A DNA stretch of 64,000 nt from Permianibacter aggregans. Its GTDB lineage: Bacteria > Pseudomonadota > Gammaproteobacteria > Enterobacterales > Permianibacteraceae. The stretch's first letter is position 1, and every line of letters starts with the position of its first letter. Below are positions 8,787 through 18,651 of the stretch, piece by piece. The translations under genes and the position numbers were made by a program. The notes below the pieces were generated by a model. The model ran no database searches and was not told where the DNA came from. It saw nothing but the letters and a program-made list of their open reading frames with translations. The stretch is taken from assembly GCF_009756665.1 (NCBI RefSeq), contig NZ_CP037953.1, positions 1,364,001 to 1,428,000 on the forward strand, given 5' to 3'.

Positions 8787-8821
8787 AAAAAATACCAGCC
8801 TGATCGATGATCGGGCTGGTA
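8787..8821 (-). terminator. Rho-independent terminator of the lipA end of the operon
   Basis: On the minus strand, TACCAGCCCGATC pairs with GATCAGGCTGGTA around a 3-base loop and is followed by ATTTTTT. It lies 20 bp after the lipA stop and closes the long minus-strand block that runs from leuS to lipA or its last transcript. Confidence 0.8.
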
Positions 8822-8840
8822 GGCAAAGCGTAGAGAAGCC

Positions 8841-9797
8841 TCAGGAAACTTTTTCGCCGGCGGCTTGTTTATCAGCGTGATATGACGAGCGCACCATCGG
8901 CCCCGAGGCGACATTGCTGAAACCTAAATCCTTGGCGATGGCACCAAGCTCATCGAATTCTTTTGGCGTGACGAAACGCTTGACCGGGAAATGGTGCCGC
9001 GATGGCGCCAGGTATTGCCCCAGCGTCAGCCAGTCGATCTCATGCTTGCGCATGTCTTTCAGCGTTTCCACGATTTGCTCGTTGGTTTCACCGAGGCCCA
9101 ACATCAAACCCGATTTGGTTGGAATGCCAGGGTAACGCTCTTTGAACTTTTTCAACAAATCCATCGAGTGCTGATAATCACTGCCTGGACGCACAGCCTT
9201 GTATAAATGCGGCACCGTTTCCAGGTTGTGATTGAACACGTCCGGCAAACCGTTGGCGAATATATCGAGTGCGACGTCCATACGACCGCGAAAATCCGGC
9301 ACCAATACTTCCAGTTTCGTGTTCGGATTCAACTTGCGCGCTTCAACAATGCAATCGACAAAATGTTGGGCGCCGCCGTCGCGTAAATCGTCGCGATCAA
9401 CGGACGTAATGACAACGTATTTCAAACCCATTTTCTGGATGGTTTCCGCCATGTGCAGCGGCTCGTTTGGATCCAGTGCCAGCGGCCGACCGTGGGCGAC
9501 ATCGCAGAACGCGCAGCGACGGGTGCAGATGTCGCCCATGATCATGAACGTGGCGGTACCGTGACTGAAACATTCCGGCAGGTTCGGGCAACTGGCTTCT
9601 TCACAAACGGTATGCAGCTTGTTATCACGCAACATGTTTTTGACTTTGTTGATCTGATCGCCAGACGGCAGGCGCACGCGAATCCAGTCGGGTTTGCGCG
9701 GCATTTGTTCCAGTGGCTCAATCTTCACCGGAATACGTGCCAGCTTGTCGGCGGCACGAAGTTTTTCACCGGGAACGGCTTTGACTGGCTTGTCCAT
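8841..9797 (-). CDS. lipA: Lipoyl synthase
   Basis: A 318-aa radical SAM enzyme that inserts two sulfur atoms into octanoyl groups on lipoyl domains. The radical-SAM cluster motif [13 protein letters not shown] and the auxiliary cluster motif [12 protein letters not shown] are both present, as is the C-terminal RSSY motif ([10 protein letters not shown]). The ATG at 9797 is chosen over the in-frame TTG one codon upstream. It follows lipB by 38 bp and works on the octanoyl domains LipB makes. Confidence 0.97.
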   Translation of the reverse strand: MDKPVKAVPGEKLRAADKLARIPVKIEPLEQMPRKPDWIRVRLPSGDQINKVKNMLRDNKLHTVCEEASCPNLPECFSHGTATFMIMGDICTRRCAFCDVAHGRPLALDPNEPLHMAETIQKMGLKYVVITSVDRDDLRDGGAQHFVDCIVEARKLNPNTKLEVLVPDFRGRMDVALDIFANGLPDVFNHNLETVPHLYKAVRPGSDYQHSMDLLKKFKERYPGIPTKSGLMLGLGETNEQIVETLKDMRKHEIDWLTLGQYLAPSRHHFPVKRFVTPKEFDELGAIAKDLGFSNVASGPMVRSSYHADKQAAGEKVS

Positions 9798-9835
9798 CAA
9801 ATCAACTCTTTTCAGCTTGCGAAGAAAAACCGGTT

Positions 9836-10495
9836 TCAGGCGGCGGTTGCAGCCAAACCGGTTTCATGACGGGCGGCATTATAGCCTAGACGTTGCATCA
9901 AGGCCTTTATCAGGATCGGTTCTATCGTACCAAGCTCAGCTGGTCCGCCCTCTTTCGCCACGGTAGTCATGGCAAGTCCCTGGTACCCGCAAGGGTTTAT
10001 CCGCAGAAAAGGCTCTAAATCCATATCGATATTGAACGCGATGCCGTGAAAGGTGCAGCCTTTGCGCACACGTAGGCCAATCGAACACATTTTGGCGCCG
10101 CTTTGCACGTAAACGCCGGGCGCTTCGGCGCGCGGTGCGGCGGCAATGCCCCAGTGCGCGCAAGTATCGACGACAGCCATTTCCAGCGCAGTGACCAATT
10201 CGCGTACACCGAGTTTTTTGCGGCGCAAATCCAGCATGAAGTAAACCACTTGCTGTCCAGGGCCGTGATAAGTCACCTGGCCGCCGCGATCGACTTTGAC
10301 CACCGGAATATCACCGGGCGCCAATACATGCTCAGCTTTGCCGGCCTGCCCTTGGGTGAATACGCGCTCGTGCTCGACCAGCCAGAATTCATCGCAGGTG
10401 TCATCGTCACGGCTATCGGTAAAGGTTTTCATCGCCTGCCAGATCGGCTCATAAGCTTGGCGACCGAGCTGACGAATGATGACATCGTGCGTCAT
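9836..10495 (-). CDS. lipB: Octanoyl-ACP:protein N-octanoyltransferase
   Basis: A 219-aa cytoplasmic enzyme that moves octanoyl from acyl carrier protein to lipoyl domains. Seen: [20 protein letters not shown], the catalytic Lys in [11 protein letters not shown] and the catalytic Cys in [11 protein letters not shown]. Length is normal. It starts 2 bp after the ybeD stop, so translation is probably coupled, and lipA follows. The first half of lipoate assembly. Confidence 0.96.
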   Translation of the reverse strand: MTHDVIIRQLGRQAYEPIWQAMKTFTDSRDDDTCDEFWLVEHERVFTQGQAGKAEHVLAPGDIPVVKVDRGGQVTYHGPGQQVVYFMLDLRRKKLGVRELVTALEMAVVDTCAHWGIAAAPRAEAPGVYVQSGAKMCSIGLRVRKGCTFHGIAFNIDMDLEPFLRINPCGYQGLAMTTVAKEGGPAELGTIEPILIKALMQRLGYNAARHETGLAATAA

Positions 10496-10497
10496 GA

Positions 10498-10761
10498 TTA
10501 CAGCACAATCCGTACGCCGGTCACGGCACGCGCCGCGGCGAACAAGGCTTGAACCTGTTCGCGCGAATGCACGTGCACCGGCACCGTAATCGAAATGAAA
10601 CGGCCATTGGTGCTTGGCATCGATTTGGTTCGGTAATCACCGGGAATCACCGACTGCACGGCGGTCACGACATCGATCTCGAAATCCTCGCGATCATCGC
10701 CGATCACTTTCAGCGCAATCAAACACGGAAATTGCCAGACATCGGGTTGCTGTTCACTCAT
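10498..10761 (-). CDS. ybeD: YbeD/DUF493-family protein
   Basis: An 87-aa small alpha/beta protein of the DUF493 family (ACT-like fold known for E. coli YbeD). Recognised by [20 protein letters not shown] and by the standard position between dacA and lipB. It overlaps the end of the aminotransferase gene's stop by 4 bp (ATGA), so they are translationally coupled. Function is not established; a regulatory role near lipoate or cell-wall genes has been suggested from its position alone. Confidence 0.92.
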   Translation of the reverse strand: MSEQQPDVWQFPCLIALKVIGDDREDFEIDVVTAVQSVIPGDYRTKSMPSTNGRFISITVPVHVHSREQVQALFAAARAVTGVRIVL

Positions 10762-11621
10762 GATTTTCTCTGCTTATCGTTGGCAATGGCGCGGCACTTG
10801 TCAGCGTTGAACCATTCGCGCATGCGTTCAAACACGGGCGCGTTGGTTGGCATCGCCTTGCCATTCAATTCACTGACCAAGCGCAACTCACGCACGGTGC
10901 TGGTAATCCAGATCTCGTCGGCGTCGTTCAGCTCATTCACGGAAACACGACGCTCAATAAATGGCAAACCGTTTTCATTGGCCAATCGACGCAACACCTG
11001 ACGGGTGATACCGGTCAGCATGTAAGGTTGTTCCGGCGGCGTGATGACGCTGCCATCCTTGACCAGCAATACGTTACTGCTGGTGCCTTCGACCACTTCG
11101 TCGCCGCGCGTTAAAATCGCTTCATCGAGCTGTTGGGCGTGCACCTGCTGACGCGCTTCCGTGTTAGCGAGCAGGTTCACCGATTTGATCTGACCACGCT
11201 GCCAGCGCTGATCAGCAAGTGTTATCACCTTCAGTGTCGGCCGCTGCTCCAGCATCGCTTCCGGCCACGGATTGGCATAAGCGAAAATGGTCGGCACCAA
11301 ACCCGGCGTGTAGAAATGATCGCGCTTGCCAATTACCGCGCCGCGGGAAATCTGCAGGTAAACCGTGGCGTTTTCAAATCCGTTTTTTTCCAGCAACTGG
11401 TGGGCAATATCGGCCAGCTGCTGTTCGCTGTAGCCTAGCGATAGATGAACACGTTGCAAGCTTAAAAACAAACGGCGGCAATGTGCCGCCCATTCGTACA
11501 AGTGTCGCTGGTAGACAGCACAGACTTCGTAAACACCGTCACCAAATAGAAAACCGCGATCAAATGGCGAGATCTTCGCATCATGTGCATCAAGGAATTC
11601 GCCATTTAGATAAACGATCAC
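10758..11621 (-). CDS. dat: Class IV aminotransferase, D-amino-acid aminotransferase type
   Basis: A PLP enzyme of about 287 aa of the branched-chain/D-alanine aminotransferase fold. Diagnostic parts: YLNGEFL, ISPFDRGFLFGDGVYEV, the PLP Lys in GQIKSVNLLANTEA, VVEGTSSNVLLV and TGITRQVLRRLA. FLFGDGVYEV favours D-amino-acid transaminase over branched-chain enzymes; 4-amino-4-deoxychorismate lyase is an alternative. I favour the GTG at 11621 (before IVYLNGEF) because GAGAAG precedes it, over the TTG at 11648. Lying between dacA and ybeD, it could recycle D-Ala released by the carboxypeptidase. Confidence 0.85.
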   Translation of the reverse strand: MIVYLNGEFLDAHDAKISPFDRGFLFGDGVYEVCAVYQRHLYEWAAHCRRLFLSLQRVHLSLGYSEQQLADIAHQLLEKNGFENATVYLQISRGAVIGKRDHFYTPGLVPTIFAYANPWPEAMLEQRPTLKVITLADQRWQRGQIKSVNLLANTEARQQVHAQQLDEAILTRGDEVVEGTSSNVLLVKDGSVITPPEQPYMLTGITRQVLRRLANENGLPFIERRVSVNELNDADEIWITSTVRELRLVSELNGKAMPTNAPVFERMREWFNADKCRAIANDKQRKS

Positions 11622-11637
11622 GGTTGTCTTCTCATGT

Positions 11638-12816
11638 TCAATCGGCAAATTTTTTGCTGACCCAGTCGGAGAACTGGCTGACCATGCCGCCTTCCTGCAC
11701 TTCTTCCAATGAAATCATTGGAAACTCAGCGATGTCTTTGCCATCCAACTGCAGGAACAATTTGCCGACGACTTGGCCTTTTGGCATTGGCGCTTCCAAA
11801 TCCGGCAGCATGCTGAAATTGGCTTTCAGATCCTGACGACGGCCGCGCGGAATGACCACATTGGCGGGGGTAGCCAAACCGACTGGCAGCATTTCTTTTG
11901 CACCGTACCAGAGACGCGCTTCAGTCAACGTTTCGCCAGCCTTGACCGCTTGCACGGCATCGAAATTACGGAACGCCCAGGTCAGCAACACTTTGCTTTC
12001 TTGTGCTCGGGTCGCCATGCTTTTGCTGCCCAGAACGGCAGTGACCAAACGCATGCCATTTTGCTCGGCCGAGGTCACCAAACAAAAACCCGCGCCGCTG
12101 GTGTGGCCGGTTTTGATGCCATCAACATTGAAACTGGTATCCCACAACAGGCTGTTGCGATTCGCTTGCGTGATGCCATTGAACGTCATTTCTTTCTGCG
12201 AATAAAAAGAATAGTCCTGCGGGAAATCACGAATCAGCGCGGCGCCAAGTTTGGCCATGTCACGCGCCGAACTGTAATGCTCCGGATGCGGTAGACCGGT
12301 GGAGTTGACGAAATTGGTGTTGCTCATGCCAAGATTTTGCGCATAGCGATTCATCAAGCTGGCGAACGCGTCTTCACTGCCCGACAAATGTTCGGCGACG
12401 ACGATGCTGGCATCATTGCCACTTTGAATAATGATGCCCAAATGCAAATCATGCAGGCTGACTTGTTTGTTCACTTCCAGAAACATCAGCGAGTTTTCGC
12501 TGGGGTTCTTGTTCAGGCGCCAGGCTTTTTCGCTGACAGTAGCCATGTCATTGGCATTGACCCGACCGCTGGCGATTTCGCCGGACAAGACATAACTGGT
12601 CATCATCTTGGTCAGGCTGGCCGGCTCACGACGGGCATCGGCATTTTTCTCCGCCAATACCTTGCCGGTGTGATAGTCGACGATGATCCAGGCCGGCGCA
12701 TCGATATTTGGCGTTGGCACAGCGTGCTGCAGCGTCGTCGAGGCAAACTCCGAGGCTTGTACGAATGCGCCAGAGAAGAGGCTGGCAGCGACCAGTAGCG
12801 AAGCAAATTTACTCAT
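11638..12816 (-). CDS. dacA: D-alanyl-D-alanine carboxypeptidase (PBP5/6 family)
   Basis: A 392-aa periplasmic penicillin-binding protein that trims the terminal D-Ala from peptidoglycan peptides. Signal peptide about residues 1-21; active-site SLTK (Ser67-Lys70), SGN (132-134) and KTG (235-237) are all present. The C-terminus has the PBP5 beta-rich domain and an amphipathic tail (VSQFSDWVSKKF) for inner-membrane attachment. Part of the minus-strand cell-wall cluster, 100 bp after rlpA, probably with its own promoter in that gap. Confidence 0.96.
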   Translation of the reverse strand: MSKFASLLVAASLFSGAFVQASEFASTTLQHAVPTPNIDAPAWIIVDYHTGKVLAEKNADARREPASLTKMMTSYVLSGEIASGRVNANDMATVSEKAWRLNKNPSENSLMFLEVNKQVSLHDLHLGIIIQSGNDASIVVAEHLSGSEDAFASLMNRYAQNLGMSNTNFVNSTGLPHPEHYSSARDMAKLGAALIRDFPQDYSFYSQKEMTFNGITQANRNSLLWDTSFNVDGIKTGHTSGAGFCLVTSAEQNGMRLVTAVLGSKSMATRAQESKVLLTWAFRNFDAVQAVKAGETLTEARLWYGAKEMLPVGLATPANVVIPRGRRQDLKANFSMLPDLEAPMPKGQVVGKLFLQLDGKDIAEFPMISLEEVQEGGMVSQFSDWVSKKFAD

Positions 12817-12915
12817 GTCGTTTTGATGTTCATCGTTTGAGTGAAAGAAAAACCGCGCGCATTGTAGCGGACTTGGGCCGTGGGTTCACCCGCCAAACCA
12901 GCCGTTTGCGTCGTT

Positions 12916-13767
12916 TCAGCGCATGATGATCGTCGTGCCGCTGTAGCCTTTGCCGTGCAGATGCGCTTGCACGTTCTCGGCATACTCGCGTCGGGTCAGC
13001 GGACCTATCTTTACCCGATAGACGGAATCATCGTTCACCTCTGCGCGTTCCACCTTGATCGGATGGCCCACCAGTGGCTGCAAATCCTTGGCAACTTTCT
13101 CGGCGCCTTCACGCCGGGAAAACGACGCCACCTGAACAAAAAAATCACCACTGCCGGTACCGCCGACTGCAGCGATTGGACGATCGTTTGCGGTGGAAGT
13201 TCCGACTGTAGATTCGCCGTTCAGCGCGGTGATTTCAACGCGCGCGGTACCGATATTGGCCATGCCGAGTTTGTGGGCAGCGGCATACGACAAATCGATG
13301 ATGCGGCCATCAACAAATGGTCCGCGGTCATTGACGCGCACGACAATGCTTTTGCCATTGTCGAGATTGGTGACCCGCACATGCACCGGGATTGGCAGCG
13401 TTTTATGGGCTGCAGTCATTTTGTACATGTCATACGGTTCGCCGCTGGAGGTGCGCCGGCCATGAAATTTATTGCCGTACCATGAAGCAATGCCGCGTTC
13501 CTTGAAGCCATCGGCGCTGTCTAGCACGCGATAGGTACGGCCCATGACATGGTAACTTGCCGGATTGCCGTAGCGACTTTTCGGTTCGGTTTTTGGTGTC
13601 GGTTCAGTGACATGACTCAAATCCGGTGGCACGGCAGGGCCACTGTCTTTTTCGTCATCGGGCGCTTGCGTTACCGGATTCGGTCGCGGTCCATGCGGCA
13701 GCTTGGCGTTATTCGTACACGCACTTAACAACAGCGTCAGGATCGCAATCCAAACCAAGGTTTTCAT
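12916..13767 (-). CDS. rlpA: Septal ring lytic transglycosylase RlpA, lipoprotein
   Basis: A 283-aa outer-membrane lipoprotein. Signal peptide with lipobox LLLSAC (Cys17); a Pro-rich linker; a double-psi beta-barrel RlpA domain at about residues 90-180 (GIASWYGNKFHGRRTSSGE, MTAAHKTLP, VRVNDRGPF); and a C-terminal SPOR domain from about 205 (FFVQVASFSRREGAEKVA) that binds denuded peptidoglycan at the septum. The protein cleaves glycan strands lacking stem peptides in species where activity was shown. Overlaps mltB by 4 bp. Confidence 0.95.
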   Translation of the reverse strand: MKTLVWIAILTLLLSACTNNAKLPHGPRPNPVTQAPDDEKDSGPAVPPDLSHVTEPTPKTEPKSRYGNPASYHVMGRTYRVLDSADGFKERGIASWYGNKFHGRRTSSGEPYDMYKMTAAHKTLPIPVHVRVTNLDNGKSIVVRVNDRGPFVDGRIIDLSYAAAHKLGMANIGTARVEITALNGESTVGTSTANDRPIAAVGGTGSGDFFVQVASFSRREGAEKVAKDLQPLVGHPIKVERAEVNDDSVYRVKIGPLTRREYAENVQAHLHGKGYSGTTIIMR

Positions 13768-14735
13768 GACTGGTCTGCACTCATAGCGTCTTTCAGTTGC
13801 TGGGCAAATTCGTGCACGACACGCGCGTACATCGGGCTGCGATTGTAGCGGGTCAACACCCGAAAATTATTGTAGCCAATGTAGTGAGCGATGCCCTGTT
13901 CTTCTTCATAGCTGAGCAGCACCGCATGCCAATGGGGCGCCAGCGGTAGCTCGGCTTGTGCGCCGACGGCGAGCAAATCTTCCAACGGCGCCAAATCGCG
14001 CTTCGGAAAATTCATCGATTCCGGATACACCGCTGGCATCTGCACTGGGGTCATGACCGCGCCGCCAGTTTGCCAGCCATGTTTGACAAAATAATTGGCA
14101 ACGCTGGCAATGGCATCACTCGGTGATTGGAATAGATCGATTTGCTGATTGCCATCGGCATCGACGGCCCATTTGCGATAGCTGGTCGGCATGAACTGGC
14201 CATAGCCCATGGCGCCGGCGTAAGAGCCGATCGGTTGGGTCATGTCCCACTGTTGTTCGCGCGACAGCAGAAAGAACTGCTCCAGTTCACCGGTGAAATA
14301 GGGCGAGCGCGGCGGATAATGAAACGCCAGTGTGTACAGCGCATCGAGCACACGATGTTTGCCCACAAAGCGACCGTAATTGGTTTCGATGCCAATGATC
14401 GAAACGATATATTCCGGTGCCACACCGTATTCGGCCGCGACGCGGTTCAACGTTGCCTGATGCTCCTGCCAGAACGCCAAACCGTTTTGCAAACGACTGT
14501 CGGTCATGAAAATCGGCCGATAAGTTTTCCACGGTTTGCTTTCCGCCGGCTTGGTCATCAGCGCAATAATGTCGTCGCGTTTTTCGGCTTTTTTGAGGGT
14601 ATTGCGGACCTCGCTGGCATTGAAACCTTGGCTGCCGAGTTTGTCGACGAACTGTTGCTCCGCTGGCGATAGTTTGCTGGCACAACCGGCCAGCGTCATG
14701 GAAAGCAGCACCAACAGACAAACCGTTTTTTTCAT
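13764..14735 (-). CDS. mltB: Lytic murein transglycosylase B, lipoprotein
   Basis: A 323-aa family-3 lytic transglycosylase that cleaves the MurNAc-GlcNAc bond to make anhydro-muropeptides. Lipobox MTLAGC (Cys18). The catalytic Glu lies in SIIGIETNYGRFVG, and the GAMGYGQFMPTSYRKWAVD segment is diagnostic. Acts in the periplasm from the outer membrane. The rlpA start overlaps the mltB stop (ATGA) and rodA ends 12 bp upstream, so mrdA-rodA-mltB-rlpA is one operon. Confidence 0.96.
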   Translation of the reverse strand: MKKTVCLLVLLSMTLAGCASKLSPAEQQFVDKLGSQGFNASEVRNTLKKAEKRDDIIALMTKPAESKPWKTYRPIFMTDSRLQNGLAFWQEHQATLNRVAAEYGVAPEYIVSIIGIETNYGRFVGKHRVLDALYTLAFHYPPRSPYFTGELEQFFLLSREQQWDMTQPIGSYAGAMGYGQFMPTSYRKWAVDADGNQQIDLFQSPSDAIASVANYFVKHGWQTGGAVMTPVQMPAVYPESMNFPKRDLAPLEDLLAVGAQAELPLAPHWHAVLLSYEEEQGIAHYIGYNNFRVLTRYNRSPMYARVVHEFAQQLKDAMSADQS

Positions 14736-14747
14736 TGCCTCTATTCC

Positions 14748-15869
14748 TTAACTCGATAGCAGACGTCGATGCGTGTGCAAGGACATCAGTAAACCAAACC
14801 CGGCCAACAATGTCACGGACGAGGTGCCGCCATAACTGACCAGCGGTAGCGGCACACCCACTACCGGCAACACGCCAATCACCATGCCGATATTGACGAT
14901 GACGTAAACCGAAAACGTCAGTGTGATGGCACCGGCCAGCAAGCGTGAATAGGTATCCTGGGCATTGCTCGCAATGTACAGGCCGCGCCAGACAATAAAC
15001 GCAAATAGCACCATCAACAACACGGCACCGAGAAAGCCAAATTCTTCACCAAATACGGCGAAAATAAAATCGGTGTGCCGCTCCGGAATGAACTCCAGCT
15101 GCGACTGCGTGCCTTGCATGTAACCTTTTCCGTACAGGCCACCGGAACCCACGGCGATTTTCGATTGGATAATGTGATAGCCAGAGCCGAGTGGATCCTT
15201 TTCTGGATCGAGAAAAGTCAGCACGCGCTGCTTCTGGTAATCGCGCATATAGAAAAACCACAGCATAGGTGCCGCAGCGGCAGCCAGCAACGCCGAAGAG
15301 GCCACCAGCTTCCATTGCAAGCCAGCCAACCACAAGACAAAAAAGCCGGAAGCAAAGATCAGCAACGATGTGCCTAAATCAGGTTGGATGGCGATCAGCA
15401 CCACCGGTACGATAATCAATAATAACGCCACCACAATTTGCTTTAAGGTTGGTGGCAACGGTTTCTCGGCGAAATACCATGCCAGCATCATCGGCACCGC
15501 CAGCTTCAACAATTCTGATGGCTGAAAGCGAAAGAAACCGAGATCGATCCAGCGCTGCGCACCCTTGCCAATGACGCCGGTGAATTCAACCACCAGCAAC
15601 ATGATGATGCCGGCGAGATAAATGGCCGGTGACCACAGCTTCAGAATCCGTGGAGGAATTTGCGCCAACACCACCATGACGCCCATGCCAACGGCCAAAC
15701 GCGCCAACTGTTTATTGACCGTGCTGTCGCCGCCAGCGCTGTAAACGATGCCGAGAGCCAGTGCCATCAGCAACATCAGCGCCGTCAATAGCGTGGTATC
15801 CAAATGTAGACGCCAGGCCAGATTATGGCGCTCTTTATGGGTGTGGATACGGCTGGCAAAATCAGTCAC
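14748..15869 (-). CDS. rodA: Rod-shape SEDS peptidoglycan glycosyltransferase RodA
   Basis: A multi-pass inner-membrane protein that polymerises glycan strands in side-wall synthesis with PBP2. Ten or so hydrophobic segments, and SEDS landmarks IPERHTDFIFAVFGEEFGFLG and GVPLPLVSYGGTS near the C-terminus. I prefer the GTG at 15869, which overlaps the mrdA stop and has GGAG 10 bp upstream, giving MTDFASRIH; an in-frame ATG at 15893 would add 8 residues and a 32-bp overlap. Partner gene mrdA is directly upstream. Confidence 0.95.
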   Translation of the reverse strand: MTDFASRIHTHKERHNLAWRLHLDTTLLTALMLLMALALGIVYSAGGDSTVNKQLARLAVGMGVMVVLAQIPPRILKLWSPAIYLAGIIMLLVVEFTGVIGKGAQRWIDLGFFRFQPSELLKLAVPMMLAWYFAEKPLPPTLKQIVVALLLIIVPVVLIAIQPDLGTSLLIFASGFFVLWLAGLQWKLVASSALLAAAAAPMLWFFYMRDYQKQRVLTFLDPEKDPLGSGYHIIQSKIAVGSGGLYGKGYMQGTQSQLEFIPERHTDFIFAVFGEEFGFLGAVLLMVLFAFIVWRGLYIASNAQDTYSRLLAGAITLTFSVYVIVNIGMVIGVLPVVGVPLPLVSYGGTSSVTLLAGFGLLMSLHTHRRLLSS

Positions 15870-17703
15870 GGCCGTTTTTCTCCAGGTAAGCATCGATCAC
15901 ACGACGAGCCAGAGGTGCAGCATTGGAACCGCCGCCGCCCATGACGTTTTCGACCAGCACGATAACGGCAATTTTCGGTTTGTCGTAAGGCGCGTAGCCG
16001 ACAAACAAGGCGTTGTCGCGAAACCGTTCTTCGACTTTGGTGGCATCATATTTGGCGTCCTGCGCATAGGAGGCAACCTGTGCCGTACCGGTTTTTCCAG
16101 CCGCCAGGTAATCAATACCGGTGAATGCTTTGCGTGCCGTACCGCGCGCGCCGTGAACCACGTCTTTCATTGCATCGCGCACCAGTTTCAGATGTTCCGG
16201 CGGAATGGCATTCAACTGATGTTCGGCCAGTTGTGCCGGCAAATCCTGACGGTTATCCATGACGCCGAGCGCATCGACCAGTTGCAGTTGGTAACGCTTG
16301 CCGCCGTTCGCCAATGCGGCCGTTGAGCTGACCAGTTGTAGCGACGTTGCGTTCCAATAGCCCTGACCGATCCCCACACTCAAGGTTTCACCGGGATACC
16401 AGGCTTGTTTTCGTGCCCTTCGCTTCCATTCACTGGACGGCAACAGACCGCTGGCTTCTTCATAAACATCAAGTCCGGTTTTCTGGCCGAAACCAAAACG
16501 CTGCATATAGTCGTGCAACACATCAATGCCCATACGATTGGCCATGTCGTAAAAGTAAGTGTCGCAGGAGATGATGATCGACGTGTGTAAATCGACCCAG
16601 CCGTGGCCACCGAGATGCCAGTTGAAGTCGCGGTATTTTCGTTCATCGCCAGGCAGCTGATACCAGCCCGGGTCCCAGACTTTGCGTGAAGGTTGGGTGA
16701 CACCAGACATCAAACCAGCCAAGGCCAGATGCGGTTTGACGGTTGAACCCGGCGGATAAACACCGTTGATGGCGCGATTGAACATTGGCGCATCGGGCGA
16801 TTCATTCAGGGCGCGATAAGAAAGTGAATCGATACCGGTGACGAACGGATTCGGATCAAAACCCGGCGCGCTGACCAGCGCCAATACACCGCCGTCGTTC
16901 GGATCGATCGCGACGATAACGCCGCGTTGCTCGCCAAGCATCGACAACGCGGCAAACTGCAACTCGCTATCCAGATGCAAATGCAGATCTTTGCCATCGA
17001 TCGGCGCGACACGATTCAGCACGCGTACCAGCCGATCGTGAACGTCGGTTTCGATTTCCTGATAACCGACCGCGCCGTGCAACACCTGCTCATAGAAACG
17101 TTCGAGCCCGACCTTACCGATATGGGAAGTGGCCGCATAATTGGCCTGATCAAGTTTTTCCCATTCGCGATCATTGATGCGGCCAACATAGCCAATGGCA
17201 TGTACGAATTGCTCACCGAATGGGTAGTGCCGAATCAACTGGCCGCGCAAACTGACGGCCGGAAACCGGTGCTGGTTGACCGAGAATTGTGCGACTTCTT
17301 TTTCACTCAATCGAGTGCGAATTGGAATCGCCCGGCCTTTGCGACGCTGGCGTCGTTCCTGAGCGAAACGTTCCCGATCATCATCGCTGATGGTGATGAC
17401 GCTGCTCAACTCCTCAATCAGCGCATCGACATCGCGGGTTTTTTCCAGCATCACTTCCAGGCTGAAGCTGGTGCGATTTTCGGCGAGCACGACGCCATTG
17501 CGGTCGTAAATCAGGCCGCGGGTCGGTGCCAAGGGTATGGTGCTGATGCGATTGCGATCGGCTTTGGCGACGTATTCTTCGTAGCTCAGGACTTGCAGAT
17601 AGAACAAGCGCCCGACCAGCGCCAGAAACAGGATCAGCACCACAGCGCCGGCCATCAGCGCGCGTCGATAAAACAATCCGCCTTCGGTCACCGGATCTTT
17701 CAT
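15862..17703 (-). CDS. mrdA: Penicillin-binding protein 2, rod-shape transpeptidase
   Basis: A class B PBP of 613 aa counted from the ATG at 17703 (622 from the TTG at 17730). One N-terminal transmembrane helix, a PBP dimer domain with TRGLIYDRNG, then the transpeptidase domain with active-site STVK (about residues 320-323), the SCD box and KTGTAQ (about 537-542). It cross-links side-wall peptidoglycan in the periplasm with RodA. The downstream rodA overlap shows tight coupling. rlmH ends 66 bp upstream. Confidence 0.96.
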   Translation of the reverse strand: MKDPVTEGGLFYRRALMAGAVVLILFLALVGRLFYLQVLSYEEYVAKADRNRISTIPLAPTRGLIYDRNGVVLAENRTSFSLEVMLEKTRDVDALIEELSSVITISDDDRERFAQERRQRRKGRAIPIRTRLSEKEVAQFSVNQHRFPAVSLRGQLIRHYPFGEQFVHAIGYVGRINDREWEKLDQANYAATSHIGKVGLERFYEQVLHGAVGYQEIETDVHDRLVRVLNRVAPIDGKDLHLHLDSELQFAALSMLGEQRGVIVAIDPNDGGVLALVSAPGFDPNPFVTGIDSLSYRALNESPDAPMFNRAINGVYPPGSTVKPHLALAGLMSGVTQPSRKVWDPGWYQLPGDERKYRDFNWHLGGHGWVDLHTSIIISCDTYFYDMANRMGIDVLHDYMQRFGFGQKTGLDVYEEASGLLPSSEWKRRARKQAWYPGETLSVGIGQGYWNATSLQLVSSTAALANGGKRYQLQLVDALGVMDNRQDLPAQLAEHQLNAIPPEHLKLVRDAMKDVVHGARGTARKAFTGIDYLAAGKTGTAQVASYAQDAKYDATKVEERFRDNALFVGYAPYDKPKIAVIVLVENVMGGGGSNAAPLARRVIDAYLEKNGRD

Positions 17704-17769
17704 GCGCACGCGGTACGTCAAAACGGCCAATCTCGCTTCAGGTTAAGAACCGCTATTATCGTCGCAAGC

Positions 17770-18240
17770 TCAGGCACGATGATAGGGATGGTTGATCAAA
17801 ATTGTGTGGGCCCGGTACAACGCTTCGGCGACGACAATGCGCACCAACGGATGCGGCATCGTAAGCGCCGACAATGACCAGCGCTGTTCGGCTCGCTGCA
17901 ACAACTCCGGCGCCAGTCCGTCGGGTCCGCCAATCAGCAGCGCGACATCGCGACCATCAAACATCCAGTACTGCATTTGCTGTGACAGTTGCTCGGTAGT
18001 CCAGGCTTTTCCTGTGACATCGAGCGCGATGATTCGTTCATTGCCTTTCAGCGCGGCGCTGAGCATCGCGGCCTCTTGCGCCATCAAGCGTGGAATATCG
18101 GGATTTTTGCCGCGTTTCGGCAAATCGAACTCCTGCAGTTCGAGCCGGCATTCGGCCGGTAACCTGCCGGCGTATTCGAGAAAGCCGGTCGTCACCCAGC
18201 CGGGCATTTTGTTGCCCAGACACAGCAGGCGGATTTTCAC
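17770..18240 (-). CDS. rlmH: 23S rRNA pseudouridine-1915 N3-methyltransferase
   Basis: A 156-aa SPOUT methyltransferase modifying pseudouridine 1915 in helix 69 of 23S rRNA. Seen: KIRLLCLGNKMPGWV at the N-terminus, the knot motif LLIGGPDGLAPEL and the C-terminal SALTMPHPLVRIVVAEALYRA. Standard length, and the standard neighbour of rsfS, 12 bp downstream of its stop. Confidence 0.97.
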   Translation of the reverse strand: MKIRLLCLGNKMPGWVTTGFLEYAGRLPAECRLELQEFDLPKRGKNPDIPRLMAQEAAMLSAALKGNERIIALDVTGKAWTTEQLSQQMQYWMFDGRDVALLIGGPDGLAPELLQRAEQRWSLSALTMPHPLVRIVVAEALYRAHTILINHPYHRA

Positions 18241-18252
18241 GTCAGCGTAACC

Positions 18253-18603
18253 TTATTCCGCTTTGGCGGCCGTACCCCAGTTCGGATCCCAGAGTTTTTC
18301 CAGCTGATAGTAATCGCGGGTTTCGCGCAACATCACGTGCACGATGACATCGCCGAAATCGACCAGAATCCATTCGCCGGTGTCCATGCCTTCAACACCA
18401 ATCGGCGTCACACCGAGTTCGTTCTTCAGCACGTCAGTGATGTGGTTGGCAATCGCGCGGGTATGTCGATTCGAGGTGCCGCTACAGATGATCATGTAAT
18501 CGGCCAGGCTGGTCATTTCGCTGATATTCAGGCAACTGACTTCGCGCGCCTTCATTTCGGCGAGTTCCGTCAGTACCCGTTCTTGCAATGGCTGTTTGCT
18601 CAT
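18253..18603 (-). CDS. rsfS: Ribosomal silencing factor RsfS
   Basis: A 116-aa protein that binds uL14 on the large subunit and blocks subunit joining in starvation. Diagnostic segments: SLADYMIICSGTSNRHTRAIA and GEWILVDFGDVIVHVM. Lies between nadD (48-bp gap) and rlmH in the usual order. Confidence 0.97.
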   Translation of the reverse strand: MSKQPLQERVLTELAEMKAREVSCLNISEMTSLADYMIICSGTSNRHTRAIANHITDVLKNELGVTPIGVEGMDTGEWILVDFGDVIVHVMLRETRDYYQLEKLWDPNWGTAAKAE

Positions 18604-18651
18604 AGCGCTCCTGTTCAGGTTTTCCCCCAGCTTCTGCTGCGGGGATAGGGT

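Noticed and set aside
16927-17877. 316-codon plus-strand ORF
   Set aside because: Antisense to mrdA and rlmH; no recognisable domain.
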